DNA from: a bacterium
GTDB taxonomy: Bacteria; Omnitrophota; Gorgyraeia; Gygaellales; Profunditerraquicolaceae
Reading direction: 5' to 3'
DNA: 6,929 nucleotides
NCBI GenBank assembly: GCA_004298075.1
Contig: SCRK01000057.1
Span: 1-6,929, forward strand
The notes below the pieces were generated by a model that was given only the letters and a program-made list of their open reading frames with translations, was not told the DNA's origin and did not search any database. The position numbers and the translations under genes are program-made. Positions 5,023 through 6,929 of the stretch are shown here, piece after piece (the first letter of the stretch is position 1; each line of letters starts with the position of its first letter).

Positions 5023-6868
5023 TGGCTTTTCTTAGATAAACCATGAGCAGCGATACTGCTGCCGGGGTTATCCCTGAGATGCGCGATGCCTGGCCGAGGT
5101 TAAGCGGCTTGAATTTAACCAGCTTCTCCTTTATCTCACGGGATATCCCGCTTAAACCGCTATAATCAAAATCAACGGGCAGCCTTATCTTCTCCAAATG
5201 CTTAAATCTCTCCACATCCTTAAGCTGCCTCTGGATGAACCCGGAATATTTTACCTCTATTTCGATCTGCTGCCAAGCGGATTCAGGTATATCCAGCTTT
5301 ATCTTATGCATCGTTTTCAGGTCTTTAATACCTACCTGAGGCCGCTTCAATAAATTTTCTAACGCCGCCGGCTTTTTCAGGGGAGAGGAATTAAGCCGGA
5401 TCAATTTATCATTAACCTCTTTCCCCGGATTAACGCGCGTTTTCCTTAGAAAAGCTATCCCCTTTTTAATGCCTTCCTCTTTTTTCCGGGTCCTGCCGTA
5501 ATCTTTAAGGCTTAATAATCCCAGGTCAAAACCCGTTTTACTCAAACGTAAATCCGCGTTGTCCTCACGGATGATCAGGCGGTACTCCACGCGCGAGGTA
5601 AACATGCGGTAGGGCTCTTCTGTCCCCTTAGTGGTAAGATCATCGATCAATACGCCTATATAGCTGCTTGACCGGTCCAAAATAAACGCCTCTTTATTTT
5701 TTATACGCAGGGCGGCGTTAATACCGGCGATCAATCCTTGGGCCGCTGCCTCTTCATATCCTGTAGTGCCGTTGATCTGGCCGGCAAGATAAAGGTTTTT
5801 AATAAGCTTGGTCTCTAATGTGGGATAAAGCTGGGTAGGCTCAACTACAATATGCTCGATGCCGTAGCCAAAACGGATCACCTTAGATTTTTCCAGCCCC
5901 TCGATAGAATGCAGGATATCCAGCTGCACATCCTCGGGCAAACTGGTTGAGATACCATTGGGATAAACCTCGGGGACACCCAGGCCTTCAGGCTCCAGGA
6001 ATACCTGATGCCGCTCTTTATCCGCGAACTTAACGATTTTATCTTCAATGGACGGGCAATACCTCACCCCGGTTGCCTTGATTATGCCTGCATAAAGTGG
6101 GGAACGATCCAGGTTAGCGCGGATGATCTCGTGCGTTTTTTTGTTGGTATAAGTTATGTAACAGGGGGACTGTTTTTGTTTTACGGCCCTGGATGAGAAT
6201 GAGAACGGCTTAGGGATAGAATCGCCCTCCTGTTTTATCAGTCCGGAAAAATCTATTGTATTCTTATCCAGGCGGGCGCAGGTGCCGGTTTTAAAACGCA
6301 AGGTGTTAAAACCTAACTTTTTTAAATTATCCGCCAGCGACACTGCGGCTTTCTCATTGATCCTGCCTGCGCTAAAATGTTCCAGGCCGACATGGATGAG
6401 GCCATCCAGGAAAGTCCCGGGACAAATGACTACGCATTTAGAGCGAATATCTCCCTTATCCGTAAGTACACCCGAAACCTTACCATCTTCAACTATTAAC
6501 TCTTTAACCTCGGCCTCTTTTATCACAAGATTCTTTTGGCGCGCAAGCAGTTTACGCATATAACGGCTGTATTTACGCATATCGATCTGCGCGCGGGATG
6601 ACTGCACGGCAGCGCCTTTAGAAGAATTGAGGATGCGGAATTGTATGGCGCAGGCGTCGGCAGCACGACCCATCTGGCCGCCTAAGGCGTCAATTTCTTT
6701 TACCAGCTGGCCCTTGCCCACTCCGCCGATAGCCGGGTTACAACTCATCCGGCCTATGGAATTGATGTCCAAGGTAAGTATAAGGGTTTTTACCCCCAGG
6801 CGGCTACACGCCAAACCCGCCTCGATACCGGCATGCCCGGCTCCGATCACGATCACATCATAATCCAT
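5015..6868 (-). CDS. mnmG: MnmG (GidA), tRNA uridine-34 5-carboxymethylaminomethyl-modification enzyme
   Basis: With MnmE, this FAD protein installs the (carboxymethyl)aminomethyl group at C5 of wobble uridine 34 in certain tRNAs, using methylene-tetrahydrofolate and NADH. It is 617 residues, near the usual 620-630 and so complete. The N terminus holds the Rossmann FAD motif VIGAGHAGIEAG (8-19), followed by the family signature SCNPAIGGVGKGQLVKEID (42-60) with conserved C43, SSKGAAVQSSRAQID (82-96), CPGTFLDGL (149-157), and RYCPSIED with C271, equivalent to the second catalytic-region Cys. GTTGYEEAAAQGLIAG (367-382) is the second FAD-contact signature. The C-terminal helical domain ends GQASRISGITPAAVSLLMVYLRK, the part that contacts MnmE and tRNA. 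The ATG has GAGG 8 nt upstream. A terminator-like hairpin ends 23 nt before the start. The 3' end overlaps the QueG-like gene by 8 nt. Identification is certain. Confidence 0.98.
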   Translation of the reverse strand: MDYDVIVIGAGHAGIEAGLACSRLGVKTLILTLDINSIGRMSCNPAIGGVGKGQLVKEIDALGGQMGRAADACAIQFRILNSSKGAAVQSSRAQIDMRKYSRYMRKLLARQKNLVIKEAEVKELIVEDGKVSGVLTDKGDIRSKCVVICPGTFLDGLIHVGLEHFSAGRINEKAAVSLADNLKKLGFNTLRFKTGTCARLDKNTIDFSGLIKQEGDSIPKPFSFSSRAVKQKQSPCYITYTNKKTHEIIRANLDRSPLYAGIIKATGVRYCPSIEDKIVKFADKERHQVFLEPEGLGVPEVYPNGISTSLPEDVQLDILHSIEGLEKSKVIRFGYGIEHIVVEPTQLYPTLETKLIKNLYLAGQINGTTGYEEAAAQGLIAGINAALRIKNKEAFILDRSSSYIGVLIDDLTTKGTEEPYRMFTSRVEYRLIIREDNADLRLSKTGFDLGLLSLKDYGRTRKKEEGIKKGIAFLRKTRVNPGKEVNDKLIRLNSSPLKKPAALENLLKRPQVGIKDLKTMHKIKLDIPESAWQQIEIEVKYSGFIQRQLKDVERFKHLEKIRLPVDFDYSGLSGISREIKEKLVKFKPLNLGQASRISGITPAAVSLLMVYLRKANG

Positions 6869-6880
6869 AACAAAAGCCTC

Positions 6881-6929
6881 GAAAAATTAAAAGAAGGTAG
6901 AGGCAGATTAATCTTTGCCCCTACCTTCT
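6881..6929 (-). terminator. Terminator-like hairpin just upstream of mnmG
   Basis: Read on the minus strand, AGAAGGTAGGGGCA (6929-6916) pairs over 14 positions with TGCCTCTACCTTCT (6905-6892), with one G-U wobble. The loop is 10 nt (6915-6906), and TTTAATTTTT follows (6891-6882). This has the form of a rho-independent terminator for a minus-strand gene beyond the right edge. Because only about 23 nt separate it from the mnmG ATG, it could instead be an attenuator in the mnmG leader. The stem may extend past the window end. Confidence 0.6.

Overview
This 6.9 kb window reads almost wholly on the minus strand, so genes run from high to low coordinates. It looks like a chromosomal segment of a diderm (Gram-negative-type) bacterium, because it encodes a secreted beta-barrel porin ending in phenylalanine. 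The moderate base composition, lysine/isoleucine-rich proteins and strong GGAGG ribosome binding sites, together with this porin type, suggest an uncultivated lineage such as Omnitrophota. That placement is an inference from general appearance, not something the window proves.

Right part (about 4336-6929): a terminator-like hairpin lies just upstream of mnmG (tRNA U34 modification). mnmG overlaps by 8 nt a short QueG-like iron-sulfur protein with eight cluster cysteines. Middle part (2515-4316): phoB and phoR, separated by 2 nt, encode an OmpR/PhoB-type response regulator and a PAS-containing histidine kinase that lacks any membrane anchor and starts at TTG.

Left part (1-2514): a 198-nt gap after phoR holds what looks like a Pho-type promoter. 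It has 7-mers of the TTTTACC type repeating every 11 nt, followed 9 nt later by a TATACT -10 box. Directly downstream come a possible 35-codon small ORF (perhaps leaderless), a stand-alone receiver domain, a porin, and pstS, the periplasmic phosphate-binding protein, which is cut by the left edge. pstC, pstA, pstB and phoU are expected just beyond that edge.

Together, 1-4316 forms a phosphate-starvation module. PhoR and PhoB would sense and respond to phosphate limitation, PhoB would activate the 11-nt-repeat promoter, and the products would admit phosphate across the outer membrane (porin) and capture it in the periplasm (PstS). The less ordinary elements are the stand-alone receiver and the small ORF or structured leader between the promoter and the transport genes, the anchorless PhoR, and the porin embedded in the pst operon. 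No mobile elements, CRISPR arrays, tRNA or rRNA genes were seen, and no plus-strand reading frame looks genuine.
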